In this document: positions 17,002 through 25,489 of the stretch, one piece after another
Numbering within the stretch: the first letter of the stretch is position 1
Layout: each line of letters opens with the position of its first letter
NCBI GenBank assembly: GCA_020725115.1
Contig: DYFR01000017.1
Location: forward strand, 1 to 64,000
DNA length: 64,000 nt
Direction: 5' to 3'
Source of the DNA: Thiohalomonas denitrificans
GTDB lineage: Bacteria > Pseudomonadota > Gammaproteobacteria > Thiohalomonadales > Thiohalomonadaceae
The notes under the pieces: generated by a model
Told to the model about the DNA's origin: nothing
Databases searched by the model: none
What the model saw: only the letters and a program-made list of their open reading frames with translations
Translations under genes and position numbers: made by a program

Positions 17002-17213
17002 ACGCGAATGGACGCAACACAGATGAACCTGAACACATCAATTGAATCTCGCCAAGACGCCAAGTACGCGAAGAAAATCGCAAACAAGGCCTGGTTGGCA
17101 GGAGCAAGCGGAGCGCATCCATCGATCGCGCTGGGTGCAATTGTTTTTTTCTTGGCGTGCTTGGCGTCTTGGCGAGAGTAAAAGTCTTTAGATTTGCGTT
17201 CATTTGCGGACTG
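16988..17213. repeat. Nested double palindrome (families D and C variant) inside ybbA-ybbP
   Basis: The outer arms are GTCCGCAAATGAACGC at 16990-17005 and its perfect inverse at 17197-17212. The inner arms are CTCGCCAAGACGCCAAG at 17048-17064 and its perfect inverse at 17160-17176. The outer repeat is the same family as 56461-56536. The inner one is a variant of family C. This looks like one repeat inserted within another, and it fills the whole 227-bp gap between the two transporter genes. Confidence 0.85.
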
Positions 17214-17228
17214 ACTGCGGTTATTACG

Positions 17229-19721
17229 ATGAATCGACTGAAACTGGCCTGGCGTCTCCTGCTGCGCGACTGGCGCGCCGGCGAGCTGCGCATCCTGTTC
17301 GCCGCCCTGGTGATCGCCGTGGGCGCCACCTCGGCCATCGGCTTCTTCACCGATCGCCTGCAACGGGCCATGGGCAGCCAGTCGGCGGAGCTGCTCGGCG
17401 CCGATCTGATCCTGCGCTCGCCGCGTCCCGTCGCCGAGACCTGGCTCACACACGCGACCACACTGGGCCTGCGCCACAGCGAGGCACTGGAGTTTCCCAG
17501 CATGGTGCTGCGCGGCGACGAGATGCGCCTCGCCGGCATCAAGGCGGTGCAGGACGGCTATCCGCTGCGCGGCAGCCTGCGCATCAGCGACACCCCCTGG
17601 GGCGTGGAACGCGCCGGCGACGGTATCCCGCCACCGGGCGAGGCCTGGGCGGAGGCGCGCCTGCTGCCGCTGCTCGGCCTGGAGGTCGGACAGGCGCTCA
17701 CCCTGGGCGACATCGAACTCAAGGTGACCCGGGTGGTCGCCTTCGAGCCGGGCGGTGGCGGCAATTTCGCCGCCCTGGCACCGCGCCTGCTGGTGAATCG
17801 TGCCGACATTGAACACGCCGGCATCCTCGGCCCCGGCAGCCGCATCAGCCGCAATTACCTGTTCGCCGGCGAGATCGCCGCGCTGGAACGCTACAAGCGC
17901 TGGCTCATGCCGCAACTGGAGCCGAGTCACCGCCTGGTGGATGTGCGCGAGGATCGTCCCACGGTGGGCGCGGCGCTGGAGCGCGCGGAGCGCTATCTGG
18001 GACTGGCCAGCCTGGCGGCCGTGCTGCTTGCCGGCGTCGCCATCGCCATGGGAGCGCGCCGCTACAGCGAGCGCCACTTCGATGTCAGTGCCATGCTGCG
18101 CTGCCTGGGCGCCAGCCAGGACGACATCCTCGCCCTCTACCTGCCGCAACTGCTGCTGCTCGGCCTGATCGGCAGCGGTGTCGGCGTCGCCCTCGGCGCC
18201 CTGGTGCAGGCCGGGCTGTTCCAGTTGCTGCACGAGCTGCTGCCGGTACGCCTGCCGCCGCCCGGCCTGTTGCCGGCCCTGCTGGGCCTGCTCACCGGCC
18301 TGGTGGTACTGGCGGGCTTCGCCCTGCCGCCGATCCTGCGCCTGCGCCAGGTGCCGGCGCTGCGCGTCCTGCGCCGCGAACTGACGCCGCTGCCGCTGCG
18401 GGCCTGGCTGGTGTACGGCGCCGCCATCGGTGCCATGACCCTGCTGATGGGACGCTACACCGGCAGCGCCACCCTCACCCTCAGCGTGCTGGGCGGTGCG
18501 GCCGCCGCGCTGATACTGCTGGGCGTGCTGGCCTGGCTGCTGCTGCGCGCCAGTCGCGCCCTGCGCCACGGCGCCGGCGTGGCCTGGCGCTATGGCCTGA
18601 ACAATCTGTGGCGGCGGCCCTGGGCCGCCAGCGGCCAGATCCTCGCCTTCGGCCTGACCCTGATGGCCATGGCGCTCATCGCCCTGCTGCGCAACGACCT
18701 GCTCGCCACCTGGCAGGCGCAGCTGCCGGAACGCGCGCCCAATCACTTCGTGGTCAACGTGTTGCCGGACGAGGTGGCGCGCTTCGAATCCTTCCTGCAG
18801 GACCACGCCATCGACAGCGCCCAGCTCTATCCCCTGGTGCGCGGTCGCCTCACGGCAGTCAATGACACGCCGGTGGAGCAGGTGCTGGCGCCGGGCGACG
18901 ACGGCGGCGGCGCGGTCAACCGCGAGCTGAATCTCACCTGGAGCAACACCCTGCAGGAAGACAACGCCATCGTCGCCGGCCGCTGGTGGACGGCACAGGA
19001 TGCCGGACAGCCGCTGGTCTCGCTGGAGGCAAAACTGGCCGAGCGGCTCGGCGCCCGCGTCGGCGACCGTCTGCTGTTCACCTTCGGCGGCGGCAGTGAA
19101 CTGGCGGTGCGCGTCGCCAGCCTGCGCACGGTGAAGTGGGATTCCTTCAAGCCCAACTTCTTCGTCATCTTCGCCCCCGGCGTGCTGGATGCCCAACCGG
19201 CCACCTGGATGACCAGCCTGTATGCGGCGCCGGAGCAGCGCGCGGCCATGGCGCAGATGGTGCGCGAGTTCCCGGCGGTGACGGTGATCGATCTGGAGCG
19301 GCTGATGGAACAGGTGCGGCGCATCATGGAGCAGGTGACGCTGGCGGTGGAGTACGTGCTGATCTTCGTGCTGCTGGCGGGCTTTGCCGTGCTCTACGCC
19401 GCCTTGCAGTCCAGCCTGGACGAGCGCCTGTACGAAGGTGCGCTGCTGCGCACCCTGGGCGCCAGCCGCTACCAGCTGCGCGCCGGCCACCTGGCCGAAT
19501 ATGCCCTGCTCGGCCTGCTCGCCGGCCTGTTCGCCGCCGCCGGCAGCGAGCTCATCGCCTGGCAGCTGTATACGCGGGTGTTCCAGCTCGACTACGTCTT
19601 CAAGTGGCCGCTGTGGCTGCTGCTGCCGCCCATCGGCGCGGCCCTGATCGGCGCCGCCGGCTACTGGGGCACGCGCCATGTGGTGCGGCGCAGCCCGCTG
19701 GCGGTGCTGCGGGCGCTGTAG
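17229..19721 (+). CDS. ybbP: FtsX-like ABC permease YbbP
   Basis: This 830-residue inner-membrane protein starts MNRLKLAWRLLLRDWRAGEL. It has a first membrane segment at about 18-38, a large periplasmic domain, three membrane segments of an FtsX domain near 260-390, a second large extracytoplasmic region, and a C-terminal FtsX domain near 715-820. That two-domain layout and the length fit YbbP. With YbbA it forms a putative exporter, possibly for lipid or lipoprotein substrates processed by TesA. The role is inferred from gene order. Confidence 0.88.
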   Translation: MNRLKLAWRLLLRDWRAGELRILFAALVIAVGATSAIGFFTDRLQRAMGSQSAELLGADLILRSPRPVAETWLTHATTLGLRHSEALEFPSMVLRGDEMRLAGIKAVQDGYPLRGSLRISDTPWGVERAGDGIPPPGEAWAEARLLPLLGLEVGQALTLGDIELKVTRVVAFEPGGGGNFAALAPRLLVNRADIEHAGILGPGSRISRNYLFAGEIAALERYKRWLMPQLEPSHRLVDVREDRPTVGAALERAERYLGLASLAAVLLAGVAIAMGARRYSERHFDVSAMLRCLGASQDDILALYLPQLLLLGLIGSGVGVALGALVQAGLFQLLHELLPVRLPPPGLLPALLGLLTGLVVLAGFALPPILRLRQVPALRVLRRELTPLPLRAWLVYGAAIGAMTLLMGRYTGSATLTLSVLGGAAAALILLGVLAWLLLRASRALRHGAGVAWRYGLNNLWRRPWAASGQILAFGLTLMAMALIALLRNDLLATWQAQLPERAPNHFVVNVLPDEVARFESFLQDHAIDSAQLYPLVRGRLTAVNDTPVEQVLAPGDDGGGAVNRELNLTWSNTLQEDNAIVAGRWWTAQDAGQPLVSLEAKLAERLGARVGDRLLFTFGGGSELAVRVASLRTVKWDSFKPNFFVIFAPGVLDAQPATWMTSLYAAPEQRAAMAQMVREFPAVTVIDLERLMEQVRRIMEQVTLAVEYVLIFVLLAGFAVLYAALQSSLDERLYEGALLRTLGASRYQLRAGHLAEYALLGLLAGLFAAAGSELIAWQLYTRVFQLDYVFKWPLWLLLPPIGAALIGAAGYWGTRHVVRRSPLAVLRAL

Positions 19722-19745
19722 GCAAGGCTGCTGGCCCTCTGCCGC

Positions 19746-20516
19746 TCAGGCCTTGCCCGCCGCCGTACTCAGCCGCAACTCCGGCAGGGAGACCACGGCA
19801 GGTTCCACCGCATGGCGCACCGCCAGGGCATAGATCTGCAGCAGGTCTTCCTCGGTGACGTCAATGTAAGAGTCCAGCTCCGACAGGGCATACACCAGAT
19901 CGCTGTGGGCGATGACCAGCTCTTCGCCCGCCCGCGCCGTCGCAACCGGCACGGGCGGTGCCGCGGGAAACAGGGCGCGCGGATAACGGCGCCACGGGAA
20001 GGGATAGTTGACCAGCACGGCGGCGGCCAGCAGCACCAGCACATTCACCAGCACCGGCTCCAGCAGGAAACCGTAGCCCAGGGCGTGGATCTGGGGACCG
20101 CCCACCACGGCCACCAGCGCCGTCGCCCCACCCGGCGGATGCAGGCAGCGCAGGTAGTACATCACCGCTATGGACAGGGCCACCGCCAGCGGCGCGGCGA
20201 GCAGTGGTTCGGCCAGCCACTGGGCACAGGTCACGCCCACGGCGCCGGACAGCAGATGCCCGCCCAGCAGCGGCCAGGGCCGCGACAGGTTGCCGTGGGG
20301 CACGGCGAACAGCAGCACCGCCGAGGCCCCCATCGAACCCATCACCAGCGCGGCGCCGTGCAGGTCGAGCACCCCCGCGCTGATCCAGAACACCAGCAGG
20401 ATGCCGATGAAACCACCCAGGGCCGAGATCAGCTTCTCGTGGTGACTGGCGGGGTGATCGTCCTGGCGCAGACACAGCAGGAGTTTTTCATACACGCTTG
20501 CACCTGTCCGCCGCAT
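19746..20516 (-). CDS. HPP-family membrane protein
   Basis: This 256-residue protein has four to five membrane helices (about 30-180) with the family motif CLHPPGGATAL near 122-133. A cytosolic C-terminal tail with charged helices follows. Some HPP proteins transport nitrite in plastids and cyanobacteria, but bacterial members are largely uncharacterised. Its ATG overlaps the stop of the upstream DsrC-like gene (TGATG), so the pair is translationally coupled. Confidence 0.8.
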   Translation of the reverse strand: MRRTGASVYEKLLLCLRQDDHPASHHEKLISALGGFIGILLVFWISAGVLDLHGAALVMGSMGASAVLLFAVPHGNLSRPWPLLGGHLLSGAVGVTCAQWLAEPLLAAPLAVALSIAVMYYLRCLHPPGGATALVAVVGGPQIHALGYGFLLEPVLVNVLVLLAAAVLVNYPFPWRRYPRALFPAAPPVPVATARAGEELVIAHSDLVYALSELDSYIDVTEEDLLQIYALAVRHAVEPAVVSLPELRLSTAAGKA

Positions 20517-20854
20517 CAGCCGGTACTCCAGGCGCGTGGGCGCTTCATGCCGGCGATCTTGCAGGCCTGCTTCACATAGCCATAGGGGAACAGTTTGAAC
20601 AGATGGTTCTGTGCCTTGCGGCCATAGCCCAGTTCATCGGCGAGGAACCTGATCGTGAAACGGGCATCCGGTGCGACCTGATGTTCCGCATAGTAGCCGC
20701 GCATGAAACGGAATACCTGCCAGTGCTCCTCGCTCAAATCCAGCGACTCCTGCCAGGCCAGCTGCCGGGCCACATGCTCGTCCCAGTGATTCGGCTCCAC
20801 CAGGTAGCCCTCGTCATCGGCAAGCACGGTATATCCCTCTTTGTCGGCAATCAT
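20516..20854 (-). CDS. DsrC/TusE-family protein lacking the C-terminal cysteine
   Basis: This 112-residue protein matches the DsrC/TusE fold (GYLVEPNHWDEHVARQLAW, LFPYGYVKQACKIAGM). DsrC carries two cysteines on its swinging C-terminal arm, eleven residues apart. TusE keeps only the last. Here the inner cysteine is present (C98 in QACKIAG) but position 109, where the essential outer one should be, is tryptophan (RAWSTG). It therefore cannot form the trisulfide or intramolecular disulfide known for DsrC. It may be a regulatory or sulfur-binding variant. It is coupled to the HPP gene and divergent from a LysR regulator. Confidence 0.85.
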   Translation of the reverse strand: MIADKEGYTVLADDEGYLVEPNHWDEHVARQLAWQESLDLSEEHWQVFRFMRGYYAEHQVAPDARFTIRFLADELGYGRKAQNHLFKLFPYGYVKQACKIAGMKRPRAWSTG

Positions 20855-20998
20855 GCTGGGTTCTCCTCACGGCGATTGCTGGCGGACTCATGCCGCCAGT
20901 CATTGACCTGGATCATGGTATGGGCGCTCCATAAATCGGACAAACGATATTTTCCGCATGTTAATATTCAATAATCCGATATAAAGCAGAGGCCGCGC

Positions 20999-21856
20999 AT
21001 GGAGATCGAATTCGCCCGCACCTTTCTTGCCGTGGCCGCCAGCGGCAATTTCGTCGGTGCCGCCGCCCGCCTGCACGTCACCCAGTCCACCGTGAGCGCG
21101 CGCATCCAGGCGCTGGAGACCCAGCTGGGGGCGCGGCTGTTCCGCCGCGGCCGCGGCGGCGCCGAACTCACCCTGGCGGGCAAGCGCTTCCTGCGCCATG
21201 CCAAGACCCTGGTGCAGACCCTGGAACAGGCACGCCACGAGATCGGCCTGCCGGCGGGCTTTCGCGGCAGCCTGACCCTTGCCGCGCGCATCGCCCTGTG
21301 GGAAGGCTATCTGCCGCACTGGGTGGGATGGATGCGGCAGGAGGCCGCAGACATATCGCTGCGCATGGAGATCGGCATGGAGGAGGAAATGATGCAGGGG
21401 CTGGTGCAGGGCACCATCGACATCGGCGTGATGTACACGCCGGAGAGCCGCCCCGGCCTCGGCATCGAACGGCTGTTTGACGAAACCCTGCTGCTGGTCA
21501 GCACCAACCCCGCCCGCGGCTGGCCCGATCCCGGTTACGTTCACATCGACTGGGGCCAGGAATTCCATGCCCAGTTCAGCACCCACCACGCCGACATCCC
21601 GCCGCTGGCCCTGACCGCCAATATCGGCTGGCTGGCCATGCAGTGCCTGCTCAACAACGGTGGTTCGGCCTATCTGCCGCTGCGCTTCGTGCGCCGCATG
21701 CTGCAGCAGGAGCGCCTGTACCTGGTGCAGGGCAGCCCGCTATTCACCATGCCGGCCCATATGGTCTACCCCATCGATCGGCGCGAACCGCACCTGGCCA
21801 CGGCACTGCGCGGCCTGCGCCAGCTGGCCATCGAGGAGCAACGCTGGGCGAAGTGA
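20999..21856 (+). CDS. LysR-type regulator
   Basis: This 285-residue protein has an N-terminal winged HTH (MEIEFARTFLAVAASGNFVG then HVTQSTVSARIQALE) and a substrate-binding-like domain from about 90. It is divergent from the DsrC-like/HPP operon across an AT-rich 144-bp gap, the usual arrangement for a LysR regulator and its target. An AGAGG ribosome-binding site precedes the ATG. The effector is unknown. Confidence 0.88.
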   Translation: MEIEFARTFLAVAASGNFVGAAARLHVTQSTVSARIQALETQLGARLFRRGRGGAELTLAGKRFLRHAKTLVQTLEQARHEIGLPAGFRGSLTLAARIALWEGYLPHWVGWMRQEAADISLRMEIGMEEEMMQGLVQGTIDIGVMYTPESRPGLGIERLFDETLLLVSTNPARGWPDPGYVHIDWGQEFHAQFSTHHADIPPLALTANIGWLAMQCLLNNGGSAYLPLRFVRRMLQQERLYLVQGSPLFTMPAHMVYPIDRREPHLATALRGLRQLAIEEQRWAK

Positions 21857-21866
21857 GTGTGCCGCT

Positions 21867-22532
21867 TTATCTGGCGCGAAACCGCACCTCGGTAAACAGC
21901 CTGCCCTCGAACAATGCCTCCAGCACGAGCTGTCCGGGTTGCTGCCGCACGCTGAAACCCGGCTGCTCCGGCGGCTCGATCTGCATCACGCGCAGCCCGG
22001 CCGGATACTCCAGTTCCAGCGTCACGCGCAGCGGAAAATAGCCGTCGAGAAAGCGGCGCTGGAACGGGCCGTTGCGCAGCACATACTCCTCGCCCTCACG
22101 CCGCAACAGGCGCACCTGCGCAGCAATGCACAGTGACGCGCCGTGTGTGATGTCTTCCAGCTGTACCGACTGCCCCTGCACCCAGGCCCTGCCGACACCG
22201 CCGGCCGACACCACATGCAGGTCGCGCATCTCACGGTAGCTGTACACCACTTCGGCCAGCGGCACCGGATCCAGCTCGTCGTGGCATTGCGTCAGTTCCA
22301 GCCAGCCGTCGTCGACGCTGGACGCCGTGATGCGCAGGCGGCTGCGCGAATGGGGGATGCGCTTGTCCGGCGCCACGGCAAGAAACTCCAGCTCGCCGCT
22401 GTTGACGTCGAAATCGTAAGGATGCGCGCGGCTGTCGTCCTCGAACCAGCGCTCAAGATCTTCCGCCGTCGGCTCCGCCGCCGCCAGCGGCAGTACCAAC
22501 AGCAGCGGCAACACGGGTAGCCGGCACTTCAT
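21867..22532 (-). CDS. Secreted protein of unknown family, coupled to soxA
   Basis: This 221-residue protein has a signal peptide (1-18, ending LAAAEP) and a beta-rich mature part with two cysteines and no haem motif. Its ATG overlaps the soxA stop (ATGA), so it is made together with SoxA. It is too long and unlike SoxK/SaxB, the small SoxXA-binding subunit. I do not recognise the family. Position suggests a role in assembly or function of SoxXA in the periplasm. Confidence 0.7.
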   Translation of the reverse strand: MKCRLPVLPLLLVLPLAAAEPTAEDLERWFEDDSRAHPYDFDVNSGELEFLAVAPDKRIPHSRSRLRITASSVDDGWLELTQCHDELDPVPLAEVVYSYREMRDLHVVSAGGVGRAWVQGQSVQLEDITHGASLCIAAQVRLLRREGEEYVLRNGPFQRRFLDGYFPLRVTLELEYPAGLRVMQIEPPEQPGFSVRQQPGQLVLEALFEGRLFTEVRFRAR

Positions 22533-23290
22533 CGCCGTATGCCCGGTGTTTCGATGGGCAGGCCGTTGCCGCGCGCGTTGAGATACACCTCCAGCGCGAT
22601 GAACTCTTCCGAGCCCACCTCATGGGGCATGGCGCGCAGGGTGGCGTAACAGTCGCGGAACTTGCCGTGCAGGCTGGAGATATCACCGATCAGCAGGCGG
22701 TGAGCAGGAAAGGCATTGCTGTGTCCCTGGTTGAGCACCTGGTCGCGCAGGTTCAGATCCACGTAGCGATCGTGGCAATGATGACAAGCCATGTCGAGCT
22801 GGCCGATGCGCGTGTGATACAACGCCTTGCCGCTTTCATGCCAGGGGCGCAGCGGGCCACTCACATCGACGTTCACCTTCTCGCCGCGGGCCAGATGACG
22901 CACAAAGGTCTCCAGCCTGATCAGATCCGGCTCGTCGTAGGTGAGGGGAAACTCGTCGAGATGATGTTCACGGCAGTCGTTGATGCGCTGCTGCAGGGTA
23001 AGCGGGCCCTGGTGCTCGGGGCTGAACACCGGATAACGGGCAATGGCCCTGGCGTCGAGTCTGCTGCCGCCTTCACCATGACAGCCGACGCAGGAGTTGC
23101 CGTTATAGCCGGGCGTGTGAAACAGCACGCCGCCCTCCTCCACGGTGAACATGCCGGGATTCTCGAAACTGTCGTCCTGCATCGCCTGCATCTGCTCCGG
23201 CAGATAGGCGTAACCCGAGACCGGCTTTTCCCAGGCAAGCGACGGCAGCGGCAATAGCGCGGTCAGCACCATGATCAGCACACGCGTCAT
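22529..23290 (-). CDS. soxA: Sulfur-oxidation cytochrome SoxA (dihaem)
   Basis: This 253-residue periplasmic c-type cytochrome has a signal peptide (1-19) and two haem-binding motifs, CVGCH at 67-71 and CHHCH at 169-173. The active-site cysteine is C214 in FRDCYATLR, and the family tail RGNGLPIETPGIRR follows. C106 (INDCREHH) is the probable second axial ligand. SoxXA joins thiosulfate to the carrier SoxYZ. The gene overlaps soxX upstream by four bases and the unknown secreted gene downstream. No soxYZ, soxB or soxCD lie in the window. Confidence 0.95.
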   Translation of the reverse strand: MTRVLIMVLTALLPLPSLAWEKPVSGYAYLPEQMQAMQDDSFENPGMFTVEEGGVLFHTPGYNGNSCVGCHGEGGSRLDARAIARYPVFSPEHQGPLTLQQRINDCREHHLDEFPLTYDEPDLIRLETFVRHLARGEKVNVDVSGPLRPWHESGKALYHTRIGQLDMACHHCHDRYVDLNLRDQVLNQGHSNAFPAHRLLIGDISSLHGKFRDCYATLRAMPHEVGSEEFIALEVYLNARGNGLPIETPGIRR

Positions 23291-23733
23291 TTGAGCGTCA
23301 CCAGATAGGCCACCACATCCTCCACTTCCTGCGCCGTGAGTATGGTGGTGGCGAATTCGGGATGGGGCCGGTGATAGCGACCGGGGTCACGGTAGAAGGC
23401 CGGCATGATGGTCTCGGGATTCACCACCTTTTCGTCCACCACCCGCAGGCGCAGCTCGCCGGCACTGAGGCGTGCGCCTGCCCCGAACAGCGGCGGCGCC
23501 AGGGTGCCGTGCATGGGATGCTCGGGGATCGGCATCAGATGGCAGGCGATACAGTTGCCCTTCTCGCGCGAGGCGGCAATCGCACGTCCGCGTACGGCAT
23601 CCCCCCGCAGGCCGCCGAGTGGGGCCTCGATGGCGAAATTCTCCACCCGCCAGGGCAGATAGGCCTCCTCTGCCCCCAGCGGAGCCGCCATCACGAGACA
23701 AAGAAAGAAGGCCGTTGCTGCTGTGCGCATCAT
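23287..23733 (-). CDS. soxX: Sulfur-oxidation cytochrome SoxX
   Basis: This 148-residue periplasmic monohaem cytochrome has a signal peptide (1-21). The haem site is CIACH at 61-65 and the probable methionine ligand is M111 in NPETIMPAFY. It pairs with SoxA. The open frame extends to 23811, but the start near 23733 (or 23730) gives the signal peptide. No good ribosome-binding site precedes either, so translation may be weak or the start could differ. Confidence 0.92.
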   Translation of the reverse strand: MMRTAATAFFLCLVMAAPLGAEEAYLPWRVENFAIEAPLGGLRGDAVRGRAIAASREKGNCIACHLMPIPEHPMHGTLAPPLFGAGARLSAGELRLRVVDEKVVNPETIMPAFYRDPGRYHRPHPEFATTILTAQEVEDVVAYLVTLK

Positions 23734-23938
23734 CGGAGGAACAGTGTCGGATACCAGCGGCCAGTGTAGTGCATATCGCCGGGAGATGAACTCGCAGCGG
23801 CGGCACTGCAATTCTGCTTATGCGCCGATAACGATTATTTGCCGTCATCTTCGGCCCCCAACCGTTAGAATCGACGGTCGACCGGCAGCGCGGCTGTCCC
23901 ACACCACACACTGTTTTATCAACTCGGAGACCAAACAC

Positions 23939-24607
23939 ATGCGATTGATTCTTCTGGGCGCCCCCGGCGCCGGCAAAGGCACCGTGGCCAAGCTGCTCAC
24001 CGCCCTCGACGGCTCGGTACAGATTTCCACCGGCGACATCCTGCGCGGCGCCGTCAAGGAAGGCACCGAGCTGGGCAAGAAGGCCGACGCCTTCATGAAG
24101 GCCGGCGACCTGGTGCCGGACGAACTGATCCTCGGCATCATGGGCGAGCGCCTGCAGCAGCCGGACTGCGCCAATGGCTTCCTGCTCGACGGCTTCCCGC
24201 GCACCATCCCGCAGGCCGAGGCGCTGGGCGGCATGCTGGACAAGCTGGGCATCAAGCTGGATTTCGCCGTGAACCTGGATGTGCCGCGTGAAGTGATCCT
24301 CGATCGCCTGACCACCCGCCGTACCTGCTCCAACTCCGCCTGCCAGGAGATCTACAACGTCAAGAGCAAGCCGACCAAGGTCGAGGGCAAGTGCGACAAG
24401 TGCGGCAGCCCGGTGATTCAGCGTGATGACGAAACCGAAGAGGCCATCAGCAAGCGTCTCGATACCTACAACGAGAAGACCGCGCCGCTGGCCGACTACT
24501 ACCGCAAGCTCGGCATGCTGCTCGACATCAACGCCACCTCCAGCGAAACCGTCGTGGCCACCATCAAGAGCAAGCTCGGCGTCGGCTGCTGCGGCAGCTG
24601 CGCGTAA
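23939..24607 (+). CDS. adk: Adenylate kinase
   Basis: This 222-residue enzyme (ATP + AMP to 2 ADP) has P-loop GAPGAGKGT at 7-15, the AMP-binding STGDILR segment, DGFPRTIPQAE, and a zinc-type LID with four cysteines (TCSNSACQE and GKCDKCGSP). Unusually it ends in a cysteine cluster, GVGCCGSCA, which ordinary Adk lacks. It is divergent from soxX. Confidence 0.95.
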   Translation: MRLILLGAPGAGKGTVAKLLTALDGSVQISTGDILRGAVKEGTELGKKADAFMKAGDLVPDELILGIMGERLQQPDCANGFLLDGFPRTIPQAEALGGMLDKLGIKLDFAVNLDVPREVILDRLTTRRTCSNSACQEIYNVKSKPTKVEGKCDKCGSPVIQRDDETEEAISKRLDTYNEKTAPLADYYRKLGMLLDINATSSETVVATIKSKLGVGCCGSCA

Positions 24608-24631
24608 CAACGTCAAGGCAAAGGCATAAAT

Positions 24632-24822
24632 CCAACGCAGAGACGCAAAGGCGCAGAGGACGCAGAGAAAAGCCATTCCATGATTTTCTCTGCGCCTCCG
24701 CGTCTCTGCGTTGGATGTTGGGTTTGAAGTGGCCGGCGTTTGGTGGATGCGCTGCGCTTATCCCCCTACGAAATCTGCTCCTGCTTAAGTAGTCTTTGCG
24801 GTCCTTTGCGTCTTTGCGTTGA
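24632..24822. repeat. Family C inverted repeat, family A copy and family C half copy
   Basis: CCAACGCAGAGACGCAAAGG and its inverse span 24632-24714. A family A copy (TGGTGGATGCGCTGCGCTTA) lies at 24741-24769 and a family C half site (TTTGCGTCTTTGCGTTGAAG) at about 24790-24825. Together they fill the gap between adk and the efp terminator. Confidence 0.8.
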
Positions 24823-24846
24823 AGGCTTTTTGTTCAGATAAAAGAA

Positions 24847-24876
24847 AAGGGGCAGCCTCGCGGCTGCCCCTTTTTT
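24847..24876 (-). terminator. Rho-independent terminator of efp
   Basis: A GC stem AAGGGGCAGCC-TCGC-GGCTGCCCCTT with an A/T run on both sides lies 20 bases beyond the efp stop. It can end transcription from both strands. Confidence 0.9.
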
Positions 24877-24895
24877 ATTTCACCGTGCGGCGCGC

Positions 24896-25453
24896 TTACT
24901 TGGCGCGGCTGCGGTACTCGTCGGTGCGGGTGTCGATTTCGATCCTGTCGCCGATCTCGACGAAGGCCGGTACGGAAATTTCGTAGCCGGTGTTGAGCTT
25001 GGCCACCTTCATCACCTTGCCGGAGGTGTCGCCCTTGGCGGCCGGCTCGGTGTAGACGATTTCGCGCACCACGGTGGTGGGCAGGTCCACGGAGATGGCC
25101 TTGCCGTTGTAGAAGGTCACCTGGCACTGCATGCCGTCTTCCAGGTACTTCAGCGCGTCGGCCATGTTATCCGCTTCGATCTCGTACTGGTTGTACTCCT
25201 CGTCCATGAACACATACATGGGATCGGCGAAGTAGGAGTAGGTGACGTCCTTGGTTTCCAGGATCACCGTCTCGAACTTGTCGTCGGCGCGGTACACCGT
25301 CTCCATGGCGGCGTTGGTGAGGAGATTCTTCATCTTCATCTTCACCACGGCGGCGTTGCGGCCCGACTTGTTGAACTCGGCCTTCAGCACGACCATGGGG
25401 TCATTGCCAACCATCATGACCTGGCCGGCGCGGATTTCCTGTGCGGTTTTCAT
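24896..25453 (-). CDS. efp: Elongation factor P, EarP (arginine-rhamnose) type
   Basis: This 185-residue translation factor rescues ribosomes stalled at polyprolines. The tip of domain I reads [19 protein letters not shown] with arginine at residue 32, the position rhamnosylated by EarP. In the lysine type this residue is Lys34 in a PGKG loop. The earP gene lies 36 bases upstream on the same strand, so substrate and modifying enzyme form an operon. Confidence 0.96.
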   Translation of the reverse strand: MKTAQEIRAGQVMMVGNDPMVVLKAEFNKSGRNAAVVKMKMKNLLTNAAMETVYRADDKFETVILETKDVTYSYFADPMYVFMDEEYNQYEIEADNMADALKYLEDGMQCQVTFYNGKAISVDLPTTVVREIVYTEPAAKGDTSGKVMKVAKLNTGYEISVPAFVEIGDRIEIDTRTDEYRSRAK

Positions 25454-25489
25454 AGTGAGGGTACTGTCTGGGTGGAAAAGAGGGCGGAA

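Noticed and set aside
16719..19679. A 986-codon minus-strand frame opposite ybbA-ybbP
   Set aside because: Composition is Gln/His/Arg-rich with no fold, and it overlaps two well-defined transporter genes.
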